NCBI GenBank assembly: GCA_030761205.1
Contig: JAULJL010000002.1
Location: 17,525,010-17,589,009 of the forward strand
Reading direction: 5' to 3'
Origin: Fremontodendron californicum
Lineage: Eukaryota; Streptophyta; Magnoliopsida; Malvales; Malvaceae
DNA length: 64,000 nt
In this document: piece after piece, positions 10,626 to 22,300 of the stretch
Layout: each line of letters starts with the position of its first letter
Position numbering within the stretch: position 1 is the first letter of the stretch
The notes under the pieces: model-generated
The model's database searches: none
The model's input: only the letters and a program-made list of their open reading frames with translations
What the model was told of the DNA's origin: nothing
Translations under genes and position numbers: made by a program

Positions 10626-11801
10626 GTGTATGGATGCGGAATATGAGGACCTTCATGTCAGCAATTCTAAAATTGATTTTGAAAGACCCATTTGCCTGGG
10701 TGATTTTGAGGCTAATGAAGATACTGAGGATTATGGTCTACCTCCGGATTTATTAAGGAAAATAGAACAATAAGAGAAACAAGTACTTCCTCATAAGGAA
10801 TTATTGGAAATGATAAATCTGGGAGACAGTGAAGAGATAAAGGAAGTCAAAATCGGAACTTCATTGTCATCATCAATAAAGGGTGAATTGATAGCCTTGC
10901 TCCAGGAATATGTAGATGTATTTGCATGGTCTTACCAAGACATGCCAGGGTTGGATCCAGATATCATGGTTCATAAGCTCCCTTTAAGGCCATAATGCAA
11001 GCCAATTCAGCAAAAGTTGAAAAGAATGAGGCCAGACATGCTGTTAAAGATAAAAGAGGAGGTGAAGAAGCAATTTGATGCTGGATTCTTAGAGGTGGAA
11101 AAATATCCAGAATGGGTGGTAAATATTGTTCCAGTATCAAAGAAGGATGGCAAAGTGCGGATATGCGTTGATTACAAAGATTTGAACAAGGCCAGGCCTA
11201 AAGATAATTTCCCTTTGCCCTATATTGAGACTCTGGTGGATAATACGTTGAAAAGTTCTTTATTTTCTTTCATGGATGGATTCTCGGGATACAATCAGAT
11301 CAAGATGGCACCAAAAGATATGGAGAAAACCATATTTGTTACAATGTGGGAGACCATCTGCTACAAGGTAATGCCATTTGGGTTGAAGAATGCTGGGGCA
11401 ACATATCAGAGAGCCATGGTGACCTTGTTTCATGATATGATGCATAAGGGAATTGAGGTCTATGTTGATGATGTGATTGCAAAGTCACAAGGAGAAAAGG
11501 AGCATATTACGAATCTTAAGAAGCTCTTTGAACGATTAAGGAAGTTTAGACTCAAGTTAAATCCGGAAAAATGCACTTTTGGAGTCACCTCGAGGAAATT
11601 GTTGGGTTTTGTCGTCAGCAAAAGTGGAATTGAGATTGACCCGGATAAAGTGAAGGCTATTTAGAATTTCCCACCACCTCATACTCAAAAGAAAATAAGA
11701 GGCTATCTAGGGAGATTGAATTACATTGCTCGATTTATTTTTCAATTAACCGACAAGTGTGATCCAATATTTAAGTTACTTCGAAAACGTGATCCAGGAG
11801 A
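10626..11801 (+). pseudogene. RT: Reverse transcriptase of element A, broken
   Basis: Ty3/gypsy RT in frame 1. Stops at 10771 (TAA), 10993 (TAA) and 11662 (TAG). Landmarks: YVDVFAWSYQDMPGLD near 10910, VSKKDGKVRICVDYKDLNKA at about 11134-11194, LFSFMDGFSGYNQIKMAPKD at 11260-11320 (first catalytic Asp), MPFGLKNAGATYQRAM near 11370, and the catalytic YVDD box at 11461-11472. The thumb/connection region continues past the TAG. A frameshift at about 11800 moves the frame to 3 at the start of the RNase H domain. Confidence 0.92.
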
Positions 11802-12846
11802 ATGGATGAAGGTTGTCAGATTGCATTTGAAAAGGTTAAACATTATCTATCCAACCTACCAGTATTAATGCCACCTGTTCCGGATAAACCAATGATACTG
11901 TATTTATCAGTATTTAAGAAATCTATGGGTTGTGTTTTGGGGCAGCTTGATGAAACTGGAAAGAAAGAACAGGCAGTTTACTACCTCAGTAAGAAGTTCA
12001 CAGATTATGAATTGAAATATTTGTCGGTAGAAAAGTTGTGTTGTGCCTTAGCTTGGACCTCTCAAAGACTCAGACAGTACATGTTGTACGACACAACGTG
12101 GTTGATTGCCAAACTGGATCCAGTCAAGTACATGTTGGAAGCACCTTCTTTGTCAGGGAGGACGGCAAGATGGCAGGTTTTATTGTCTGAGTACGACATT
12201 GTATATTTAAGTCAAAAAGCTGTCAAGGGCAGTGCAGTGGTTGAATTCTTAGCAAGTCGGGCAGTGGAAGATTATGAGCCGTTGAACTTTGACTTCCCGT
12301 ATGAAGATTTGATGTATGTTTCACAAGCAGATGAGATTCCCCTGAAGAAGAAAGTATGGAAAATGTATTTTGATGGCGCATCTAATGCCATGAGGCATGG
12401 AATCGGTGTAGTGATTATATCCCCAGAAGAAGATTATTATCCTTTCACTGCTAGATTGGATTTTGATTGTACAAACAATACTGCCGAGTATGAAGAGTGT
12501 ACTATGGCCCTTCGTGCTGTAGTGGACTGAAAGATCAAAGTATTGGAAGTTTTTGGAGACTCAGCCTTAGTGATATACCAGATACGAGGAGAATGGGAAA
12601 CCCGAGATACAAAGCTAATCCGATACTGAGAACTCATACTGAGTTTATTGGAGGAGTTTGAAGAAGTGAATTTCAATTACTTTTCTCGAGAAGAAAACTA
12701 AATGGCAGATGCAATGGCTACTTTGTCATCAATTTTTAAAGTGAATGAAGGGGCTGAAGTTGTACCAATAAAGATGAGTATATATTAGTCTCCTGCCTAC
12801 TGTCTGAATATTGAAGAAGAAGCAGATGGCCTCCCTTGGTATAACC
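11802..12846 (+). pseudogene. RH: RNase H plus second, archaeal-type RNase H of element A, broken
   Basis: Frame 3. The Ty3-type RNase H follows RT directly (KSMGCVLGQLDETGKKEQAV, then YYLSKKFTDYELKYLSVEK at about 11920-12040). A linker leads to a second RNase H at about 12355-12720 with MYFDGASNAMRHGIGVVI (Asp), NNTAEYEE (Glu), a later DSALVIYQ (Asp) and ADAMATL (Asp), i.e. the full set of acidic positions. Possessing this extra domain is a known mark of the Tat lineage. Stops: TGA 12528, TGA 12627, TAA 12699, TAG 12786. The frame returns to 1 near 12845. Confidence 0.88.
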
Positions 12847-14084
12847 GACATCTTGCAGTACATTAAGAGTCAACAGTATCCAGAACAAGCAATATAAAAT
12901 CACAAGAGAACTCTGAGAAGGCTAGCAATGGGTTTTGTTCTAGACAGTGAGATTCTCTACGAGAAAGGAAAAAAACAAGTTTAATTGCGATGTGTCAGAT
13001 CTGCTGAAGGTCGGAGAATTATAGAAGAGGTCCATGAAGGGATATGTGGCACTCATGCTAATGGTCACATGCTTGCTAAACATATTATGAGGGCAGGGTA
13101 CTATTGGTTGACGGTGGAAGGAGATTGCATCAGTTATTCCCGGAAGTGCCATAAATGCTAGATATATGCAGATAAGATTCATGTGTCGCCATCACCATTA
13201 CATGTCATGACTGCACTGTGGTCCTTTTCAATGTGGGGAATGGATATGATAGGGCCCATTACCCCGAAAGCTTCAAATGGACATCGTTTCATCTTGGTGG
13301 CCATAGATTATATCACAAAGTGGATAGAAGCTACATCCTATGCGAATGTAACAAAGCCGGTGGTATGTAGATTCGTTAAGAAAGAAATCATATGCCGTTA
13401 CGGGTTGCCAGCAAGAATTATTTCGGATAATGCTATCAATTTGAACAATAAAATGATGAGAGAAGTGTGTACTCAATTCAAGATCACACATCATAATTCG
13501 GCACCTTACCGTCCGAAGATGAATGGCGCAGTAGAAGCAGCTAACAAGAACATCAAGAAGATTGTTGAGAAGATGACCAATGTGTACAAAGTTTGGCATG
13601 AGATCTTTCCTCTCGCTCTTCATGCATATTGTACTTCGGTCCTCACATCTACAGGGCAACACCGTTTTCTTTGGTATACGGGATGGAAGTAGTGCTACCT
13701 ATTGAAGTTGAGATCCCTTCACTTCGGGTTTTGATGGAAGTTGGCCTAGAGGAAGCAGAACGGGTTAGAGCTCATTATGAACAGTTGAATCTCATCGAGG
13801 AGAAAAGATTGAAAGCAATTTGTCATGGGCAGTTGTATCAAAAAAGGATGATTCGAGCCCACAACAAGAAGGATCGTTCCAAACAGTTCCGAGAAGGGGA
13901 GTTGGTACTAAGTAAAATTCTCCCTATAGTGAAGGACCCGAGAGGAAAATGGGCTCCGAACTGGGAAGGACCCTATGTGGTAAAAAGAGCTTTTTCTGGA
14001 GGAGCATTGATTTTAACTAGAATGGACGGGGAGGATTTCAGAAATCTCGTGAATGCTGATGAACTGAAGAAGTATTATGCTTGA
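12847..14084 (+). pseudogene. INT: Integrase of element A, broken
   Basis: Joins the cDNA to the host chromosome. The N-terminal zinc-binding region (HEGICGTHANGH, later KCHKC) is at about 13030-13158 and is followed by a TAG at 13159; TAA stops occur near 12895 and at 12982. Catalytic core in frame 1: Asp in MWGMDMIGP near 13240, Asp in IISDNAINLN near 13420, Glu in MNGAVEAANKNIKK near 13530. A frameshift near 13655 shifts to frame 3, which runs through the C-terminal domain (PFSLVYGMEVVLPIEVEIPS; GKWAPNWEGPYVVKRAF) to the natural-looking end KKYYA and TGA at 14082. No chromodomain is seen, as expected for Tat. Confidence 0.9.
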
Positions 14085-15599
14085 AAAAAAAAATGTGTGA
14101 TGCTGTGCACATGGAAATTCGAATGATTCCAAGTGTAAAAATAGAAATTCTATATATCTATCTCCCTTGAGAATTGCTTTTCAAAGAAAATATTCATGCT
14201 CGATATGATGAATGGCCATCTTTCATATTCCTTTCACTAAGAAGAAATTATCCTTAGTCACCCCTTTGAGTCTTAGGAATTATTTCTTTCTTTAAACCTT
14301 GATCAAGGATGACCCTTTATACTGAAGGGAAAATGCGAGGAAAAATAATCAAAAATCATGGAAAAAAGAAAGCCATCGAAAAAATGTGGCAAATGAAAGC
14401 CAACAAAGCAAAAAAAAATAGAAAAAGAAAAAGAAAAGAAAGTCCAAAAAGGGACAAATGTTTCAAGAATGAATTCTCCTCAGGAAATGATCCTTGATCC
14501 AATCACCCTTAAACACATTTTGGGCTTATTTTATCCTTTCCTTCTAAACCCGAACCTTGGCCTACATTACGTGCTTTAAAAGCCCATTTTGATCAAGCAT
14601 GGATATTTAATTTGAAAGTTTATTCTCAGAATTCATCCCATTTTTTGAACTGACATTTTTACCTTGGAAACATTTAGAATTCTCAGATGCATGGTAGAGT
14701 AAAAAAAATGGAAATGAAAAAAAGAATGTAAAATGAGAGGTTTAAGCCGAAAACCCGCAAAGGGCGACTTAATACCGAATGGAGGACACTTGAGTTGAAA
14801 ACCCGCAAAGGGCGGCTCAGGTACTGTTTAAAAGTTCGAATCAATGCTTCGTGTAAAGGGGGAGAAAGTATCTGACAATCAGAAAAAAGGGGAACAACTT
14901 AGTCTGATGTAACTACGGAAGCTAAGAGGTTACCTAAGTAAATTGCTTGTTCAAGAGAAATTTCAGATGGTTTGAAAAGGGAGAGGTCCAAGATATTCCG
15001 CATCCGAGGCATCTACAACTTATAACCTTACATTTGTTTCTTATATCCTTGATATTTATTTTTGCTATTTTAAAACATTTCTTGCAATAAATTTTTGTTA
15101 TCCTTTTCATGATAATTTTTGCTTGATTCATATTTTCTTTCATACATTCTTGAGATGCATGATGATTGTTATTAAATTGAATAATGATTAGTAATAAAAA
15201 ATCTTTAAACAAAAGGATTTCAAAGTATTACTAAGGAATAGATTTAAATCTTGGGAAATGTTTGGAAAGTTCACCAAGAAAAAAAAATAGTGAACGTGGT
15301 GGAAACTCCATCATGAAGTCAAAAAATCTGTGAATTTCAGTGAAAGTCAGAAACTGAGACTGTTTGACAAGTTATCTTGAGTAAAGGATTCCTGAAGTGG
15401 GGCATCAATGAACAAATTGAAGACTCTGTCATGAAGTCGGATAATCTGTGAATCTCAAAGAAACCATGGATTAGAAATCATGACACAATCATTTGATTGC
15501 ATTCATTCTTAGGAAACATACAAGCATTTGCAAAGCAAGTCATTCTCATCATTGCATTTAGCTAACAGTGCAGAAATCAGGAAAACTTTGACTTCCCCA
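14085..15599 (+). other. 3' noncoding tail of element A, part 1
   Basis: No supported gene. Blocks of it recur as reverse complements in B (about 26750-27560) and C (about 42900-43560), for example ATGAATGGCCATCTTTCATA and the CCTTGATCAAGGATGACC stretch, so this tail is shared by gag-pol and gag-only elements. Two copies of AAAACCCGCAAAGGGCG occur at about 14750-14815. Confidence 0.6.
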
Positions 15600-15800
15600 A
15601 GTGAACTCGTTTTGTTTTTCAAACGAGTCGAGCCCCAAGATCACCGTCGAGGTATGTTTCCTTTCCAAATCGAACTCGTTTTGCTTCTCAAATAAGTTGA
15701 GCTCCGAGACCAACGTCGAGGTATTTCCTTTTGTTTTAAATTGAATTCATTCTGTTTTATCAAATGAGTCGAGCCTTGAGACCATCGTCAAGGTATTTTA
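15600..15800 (+). repeat. Three copies of a ~67-bp repeat in the 3' tail of A
   Basis: Three diverged units, each running from GAACTCGTTTTG through an ACGAGTCGAGCC-like stretch to CGTCGAGGTAT. The same motif, in reverse complement, is the basis of the large 19-copy array of element C at 38750-40945. Confidence 0.65.
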
Positions 15801-15810
15801 ATCACGGGTA

Positions 15811-16392
15811 AGACCTTCGGGCACCATTTTTGAAGTCCTTTGGGCATCATTTTTAAAGACCTTCGGGCACCATTTTAAAGACCTTCGGGCACCATTTTTA
15901 AAGATCTTGGGGCACCATTTTTAAAGACCTTCGGGCACTATTTTAAAGACCTCCGGGCACCATTTTAAAAGACCTTCGGGCACCATTTTTAAAAACCTTC
16001 GGGCACCATTTTAAAGAACTTTGGGCAACAATTTAAAGACCACCGGGCACCATTTTAAAAGACCTTCGGGCATTATTTTTTTAAGACCTTCGGGCATAAT
16101 TTTTCATCATCGGTAAGGCCTCTGGGCATCATTTTAAAGACCTCGGGGCACCATTTTGAAAAACCTTCGGGCACCATTTTTAAGATCTTTGGGCATAATA
16201 TTTCATCACGGGTAAGGCCTCCGGGCACCATTTTAAAGACCTCCGGGCACCATTTTAAAGACTTTCGGGCACCATTTTAAAGACCTTCGGGCACCATTTT
16301 TAAAGACCTTCGGGCACCATTTTTTAAAGACCTTCGGGCACCATTTTTAAAGACCTTCGGGCACCATTTCTAAGACCTTCGGGCATAATTTT
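15811..16392 (+). repeat. Tandem array of ~22-bp units in the 3' tail of A (about 25 copies)
   Basis: Unit close to GACCTTCGGGCACCATTTTTAAA. I count about 25 occurrences of the GGGCA core, some spaced irregularly and with CTCCGGGCACC or TTTGGGCAT variants. Element B has the homologous array with about 32 copies at 24778-25520 on the other strand. Confidence 0.9.
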
Positions 16393-16609
16393 TTCTTTTG
16401 AAATCGAACTCGTTTCCTTAAGACGGGTCGAGCCTTGATTAGTCAGGGAATTCAATTTAAGGACAAAATCTTCAATTTACAGCTTTTTTTTTTAAAAAAA
16501 ATGATGATGATTGAAAACCCCTTTCCCTTCTCTTCACATGTGATTTCACTAACCGGACAAAATTAGTGTTTATTGATCTTTGCTTGATTCCTGATTCTCA
16601 GCAATAAAC

Positions 16610-16622
16610 AAAGAGGGGCAGC
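16610..16622 (+). other. Polypurine tract of element A
   Basis: AAAGAGGGGCAGC directly before the TGTAGACACC start of the 3' LTR; primes plus-strand DNA synthesis. The same tract stands before the LTRs of B (24445-24457) and C (19200-19212). Confidence 0.85.
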
Positions 16623-17700
16623 TGTAGACACCTAATTATGTCCGGGCCACTAAAACTTGTTTGTTTTCTTCCTAAATTGATGTTTCAAAATGTAAAAATA
16701 TTTTTTTATCTTGTAGGTGGTACTCCGAGACTTAGTTTAAGAGGGCGAGCATAAAAAGTCAAACTTGAAAAAAGTCAACCCCAAAAAGTCAACTACTGAA
16801 AAAGTCAACCCACTTTCACAATCAAGATTTGAAGTTCAATTGAAAAATATATGGAGTTCGAAAGTTGGGTTATGGAGATTCAATAGAAAGGAAACCCTAA
16901 TCCGAGAAATTTGGGGAAAAGTGCTTAAACGGTCGAATTGGTCGAAATTGAAGGTTCCAAATGAAAGATAAGCACTGACTATGGGTAATGGAGAAGCCAC
17001 TTGAAAGAAAAATTGAAAGAAAAGTCAATCAGGGAGAAAACCGAGAATTAGGGTTTTTGGTGGATTTCGTTGAAATTGGGAAGAATTACAGAAATGGCCC
17101 CACTCGGTAAGACGAAAGCCCCTAATGGATGAGGAGTGATTAAAAAAGGATATCCCAAGGCTCAATTTGAAGAAAATCTAAAAATCGGACTTGTTTTGAG
17201 CAAAATCGGGTTTCAGAGGCAAAAGGGCAAAATTGGAAATTTTGCGAAAAATAGCAAATTAACTCCAAAAATTCTGAAAAATTTCAAATCTCATTCTTAA
17301 ACCATTTTTAAGAGATTGGCGAAATAAAATCTTGATTTGGAGTTCGTTTGCAAAATGGCCAAATCTCAGGTCTCCTATGAAGTAATTCAAGAAGATAAAT
17401 CCCGGAAAAATAGCAAATGAACTCCAAAAATTTTGAAAATTTGCAAATATCATTTTTAAATTATTTCAAAGAGATTGGAGAAATAAAATCTTGATTCGGA
17501 GTTCGTTTGCAAAATGGCCAAATCCCGGGCCCCATATGTATAATTCAAGCAGATAAATCCCGAAAAATACCAAATGAGTTCCAAAAATTATGAAAACTTC
17601 CATATCACACTTTTAAATTATTTGGAAGTGATTGGTGAATAAAAATCTTTATTTGGAGCTCGTTTAAAAAATGGTAAAATTTGGGGGCATAAAAGGGCAT
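16623..17700 (+). repeat. 3' LTR of element A, truncated
   Basis: Begins TGTAGACACCTAATTATGTCC and follows the first ~1.08 kb of the B and D LTRs, including the repeated AAAGTCAACC stretch and about four copies of a unit with GAGTTCGTTTGCAAAATGGCC. It stops inside GGGGGCATAAAAGGGCAT at 17700, where the sequence turns into element C's LTR. Confidence 0.88.
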
Positions 17701-19199
17701 AGCTAAGAATGTGCTCATCCTTTTACAAAATATCTAGGTCATTTGGCATGATCACAAAGGAACTAACCAAAGATTAAAGATGTCTTCTTGCAACTTAATC
17801 TTGGCCATTTAATAAAATTGATCAAATCTCAGCCTTCATTCCATCATGAGCTGGCTGAATGGCCAGATATGTTCCAGCAAGTTCCTCTTTTTTAATTTGC
17901 AAAATAACCCCTTTCGGTTTCTTCGGTAAAATTGCATTTTAGCCCCCAAACTTAATTTAATTGCAAACAGACCCTAATTTTGGATTTTCTTTCTCCAATC
18001 CCTCCAAATAAGTGTAAAATTAAGTTATGGAGATTTTTATAATTTTTGGAGCTCGTTTTCCATTTTTCTCAGATTTTTCATTAAAATTACGGATTAGGCC
18101 TCCCGAACTTTGCCTTTTTTTAAATCAGCTCCAATTTGAGATTTTTCTTTTCCAATACCTCTAAATCAATATAAAACTCAGTTATGAAAGTTTTCATAAT
18201 TTTTAGAGCTCGTTTCCTATTTTTCCCGGATTTTGTCTTTAAAAATTTCGGTTTAGTGCCTCCCAAATTTAGCCTTTTTCATTTGAGCTCTAATTCGAGA
18301 TTTTTCTTCATCAATACCTTCCAAAAATTATAAAATTGAGATCTGGAAGTTTACATAATTTTCTGAGCTCGTTTCCTATTTTCCCAGAATTTTCCCTTGG
18401 AATTTTGGATTAGTGCACCCAAACTTTGTCTTTTTTCATTCTTTAGATTCCAGATTTTTCTCCTCAAATACCTTTCATTTGATATAAAATTCAACTCTAG
18501 AGGTTTTCGTAAATTTTCGAGCTCAGATTCTATTTTTTCCAGATTTTCCAAGATTGCCCTTTAACCCCTGAAACCTCGATTTTACTCAAAATGGGTCCGA
18601 TTTTCAGATTTTCATTTTCCACTGCCTTTGTTATATATTGAATTGGGATTGGTCCAAAATCGCCCAATTGTTACGATCAAATTCCTCTTTGATTTGTTTT
18701 TTTCCTTTTTTTTCTTCTCAATATTGGGAATTTTTTCGTTTTTCTTTTTCTTCTAATTGGCTCTTCCTTGGGATCCACTTCAAACTGAGCCTTGGGCTAT
18801 TTTTGTTTATCCATTCTCCATCAATTGGAGGCTTCAATTTTACCGAATCGAGCCATCTCTGTAGCTTTCTTCAAATTTGCCGAATTAGGTATTCCCCTAC
18901 ACTGAATTTTCGTAACCCATCTTCGAACTCTATATTTTTCGTTGTAGACCTTTGATTATCAAAAATTCTTTCATGATTGTTCAATTAAACCTTGAATCTT
19001 GATTTTGACTAAGAGTTGACTTTTCCAGTAGCTCACTTTTTGAGGTTGACTTTTTCTGAGTTGGTTTTTTCCGGGTTGAACTCTGAATCACAAGTCTTGG
19101 AGAACCATCTGTGGGATGAGGGGAGTTTCTTTGCGTTCTGAGAAGTACAAGGAGGAACTTACTTGGTTTAGGGGGCCCGGACAAAACTAGGTGTCTACA
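17700..19199 (-). repeat. 3' LTR of element C, truncated
   Basis: Starts (minus strand) at 19199 with TGTAGACACCTAGTTTTGTCC and runs down to 17700. Its last ~870 bases match 51422-52290 of the right LTR. It contains several copies of a ~115-bp unit with GAGCTCGTTTCCTATTTTTC. Confidence 0.85.
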
Positions 19200-19312
19200 A
19201 CTGCCCCTCTTTCACTATTGCTGAGAATCAGGAATCAGGCAAAGACTAATAGACTACCATTTTGTCCGGGTGTGGAGGTCATCTAAGTAAAGATAATATT
19301 TTTGATTTTCAT
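19200..19312 (-). other. PPT and last bases of the internal region of element C
   Basis: ACTGCCCCTCTTT at 19200-19212 is the reverse complement of the purine tract. The remaining ~100 bases are C's internal 3' end, whose continuation is at 38728 beyond the inserted element B. Bases 19308-19312 (TTCAT) are the left target-site duplication of B. Confidence 0.8.
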
Positions 19313-22300
19313 TGTCGCAACCTAAAAAATAACGAGTCTCATCGCAAGACTTTATTATTCATTAAGCGTGACATTAAAAAAAAAACCCGAGGAAAAGTCG
19401 ACTTAATTCCTCTAGAAAAATTAAGGTTTTGAAAATGACCTTGAAAAAGACATGGAGTCGCCACCAATCTTTTTTAGCTAGGTGTGATCGGCCACCTATT
19501 AAAACCGATTTTATAAAAATATTTTAAAAATTAATTAAAACATTTTTAAAACCAATTTCAAGTCTGCATTTTAAACCAGAGAAATCAAAGAAACGGGTTC
19601 GGGACTCGGTTACGTGCGGGGAAGGATTAGCACCCCCACAACGCCCGTATAAAACGGTACCTTATTAATCGTGTGTTATCTCAAATATCAGTAAAAAGTT
19701 GATTTTAGATTTAGTATTTCAAGTTAATTCCCAATTTAAAGAAAAAATAATTCCCTTTTTTATTAAAAATGATCCGGAATTTATAAATTCAAAATTTTCC
19801 TATATTCCCCAACAAACGTGGCAAAATATATAAATTTTTATTAGTTTTGGAAAACTTTCCGAATCATTCTCTTTTTTTGAAAGAAATATATTCCTTTATT
19901 AATGATAATTGATGATATTCCCTCCAGCAAACCCAGTAGAGAACTCATGAATTATTTTAACTCGGGAATATCTTTATTTTTTATTGAAAAAAAATCATTA
20001 TCCTTTTGAAAATATTTTAAAAGATATGAATATGTATATGCCTGACATAAATAAAATGACATAGAAAAATCTAAGTAATATAATGCTTCCTAAATGATAT
20101 GATATAATGTAAATGCCTTAGCATATTTTAAATGAAATGAAATATCCTAAATTATATGACATATTATAAATAAAATGAAATGACCTAGGTAACATAGTAT
20201 ATTCTATATGAGATGCAATATCCTAAGTCATATAATATATTCTAAATGAAATAAAATAACCTAAGTAACATGATATATTCTATATGAAATGAAATAACCT
20301 AAGTAACATGATATTTTCTAAATGAAATAAGATAACCTAAGTAACATAACATATTCTATATGAAATAAAATAACCTAAGTAACATGATATTTTCTAAATG
20401 AAATAAAATAACCTAAGTAACATAACATATTCTATATGAAATGAAATAATTTAATTGACATGGCAAACTTGAATGATATGCCATATAAATTAAATGAGAT
20501 GGAATATGAAATAATGCTATCATATAATATGCATGAAAATAAAAATGAATGCATGAACATAGTATATGCTAAATAATATGACAAAAAAATAACTAAATAA
20601 AGAGCATAGGATATCATGAAATATTCCAAATCATATAATAAACAATATCAAAAAATATAAATCAAAATAATAACAATATCATAGAAATTATTATAGCAAG
20701 AATCTCATATTATACAAAATGCATGAATATGAAAAATGCAATGCATGAAATATATTTTTTCCTTTAATTAAGGAAATCCGTATATCTAAAAAGATATCTG
20801 TCTACCTTAGGAGAATATGTCAAATTAAATATTCTAAAACCAGAATACTTTGTGATTGTTTGAAAACAATTTTGAAAAACTTGAATTAAAAATAAAAACT
20901 AGGCTAAATTTTTTTTTAAATGGCTCTAATTTCCTAAGTTTAAAAATCCGGACATGACTACCCTTAACCCGAGACTTTAAAAACCATTTTTAGAGTTTAA
21001 AAAGGCTTAGAAACTACCCTAAGTCAGTAACTAACCCTCCTAATCAGCCCACTCTAAGTAACTTAACCAAAACAGAAAAATGATTTTTCTTTAAATTCAA
21101 TTCTGACCTCATGTCCAGTTTTAAGCCACAATTTTTTACCCTATTTTTAAAAATTCAAATCTGAAAAAAATACTGGAGATTCAGAACATGTAAAACTACA
21201 CGGGAAAAAATAGGCTTATTTTTCTGATCAAAGATGAATTCCCAGAAAAATCAGAGATGTATGAGTTTTGGGTGAAAAAAAACTGCTTTGCCAAAACACA
21301 TTTTTGCCTTTGATAAAATCATTTAAAAATCGAAGTAAAAATAATTGAAACTCCTAAAATGACTTACAAACAGTAGCTAGGACTTTTTGAAAGTTAGATA
21401 AAAATTGGCTAAGTAAAAAAAATCACAAAGATAGAATAACCAATTTGACAAACTTAATTTTCCACAAGTGTGCTCAAGAGAGCATGACTTTGAACCATTA
21501 ATTGGCTCAAGTCATTATTCAAGTGGCATGAACATGAAATGCATTAAACAATACAGCAAACATAATGCATGAAATGCATGGATTTAAACCTAAATGTCAT
21601 GAAAAAATGCATGGCATTCATAAAGTAACCTAGACCTAAATGAACTTGCATGGCATTTAATGCAACCTAGACCTAAAATGCATGAACATGCATGGAAAAT
21701 AAACCTAACTTAATAACTAAAATATGTATGGCATTTTCACAAACACAAAGCACGCTTAAACCAAAAACTCAACCAAATATCATGCAAATGCTAACCTATC
21801 AACTAACATGGCAAGAATGCACGTAAAATGCAAAAATTCCAAGGGTGGCCGAATATCATAATGTAACTAGCAAGCATGGCATTTTCACAAACACTTGGTA
21901 TACTAGCATGCAAAACTAAATCAAATGTCATGCAAATGCAAAAACCTACCAACTAACATGGCAAAAAATGCAACACACAATGCAAAACACATGGAGTAGC
22001 CAAATGGCCTCAAGCTCCAACAAGCATGGCATTTTCACAAACACTTGGTATACTAACATGCTCAACTAAAATATAACATTTAAATCATGCAAAAACCACA
22101 CAAGCATTTTCACAAACACTTAATATACTAAATCTAAAACATGCTCAACTAAGATATAAAACTCAAATCATGCAAAGACCACACAAGCATTTTCACAAAC
22201 ACTTGATATACTAAATCTAAAACATGCTCAAATTTAAACATCATGAAAACAGAAAATTAAAAATGCAAAAGCATGATATTTAAAACATAAATGACAACAA

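Larger units (their letters stand above)
1..17700 (+). mobile_element. Element A: Tat/Ogre-type Ty3/gypsy LTR retrotransposon with gag-pol, decayed
   Basis: Order on the plus strand: 5' LTR (partial), tRNA-Arg primer-binding site, leader, extra ORF1, gag, protease, probable intron, reverse transcriptase, RNase H, second RNase H, integrase, long 3' noncoding tail with tandem repeats, purine tract, 3' LTR (partial). This gene order, the roughly 5-kb LTRs, the second RNase H and the tRNA-Arg primer site are established traits of the plant Tat/Ogre lineage. The left end lies outside the window; by comparison with element B's LTR about 1.4 kb of the 5' LTR is missing. The right end is broken at 17700, where the sequence passes into a truncated LTR of element C. 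Every gene carries stops or frameshifts, so the copy is not itself able to make its proteins. Confidence 0.93.

Noticed and set aside
15811..16392. Regular repeats that could suggest a CRISPR array (also 24778-25520 and 38750-40945)
   Set aside because: Units are contiguous without unique spacers, lie in retrotransposon 3' tails, and the DNA is plant.
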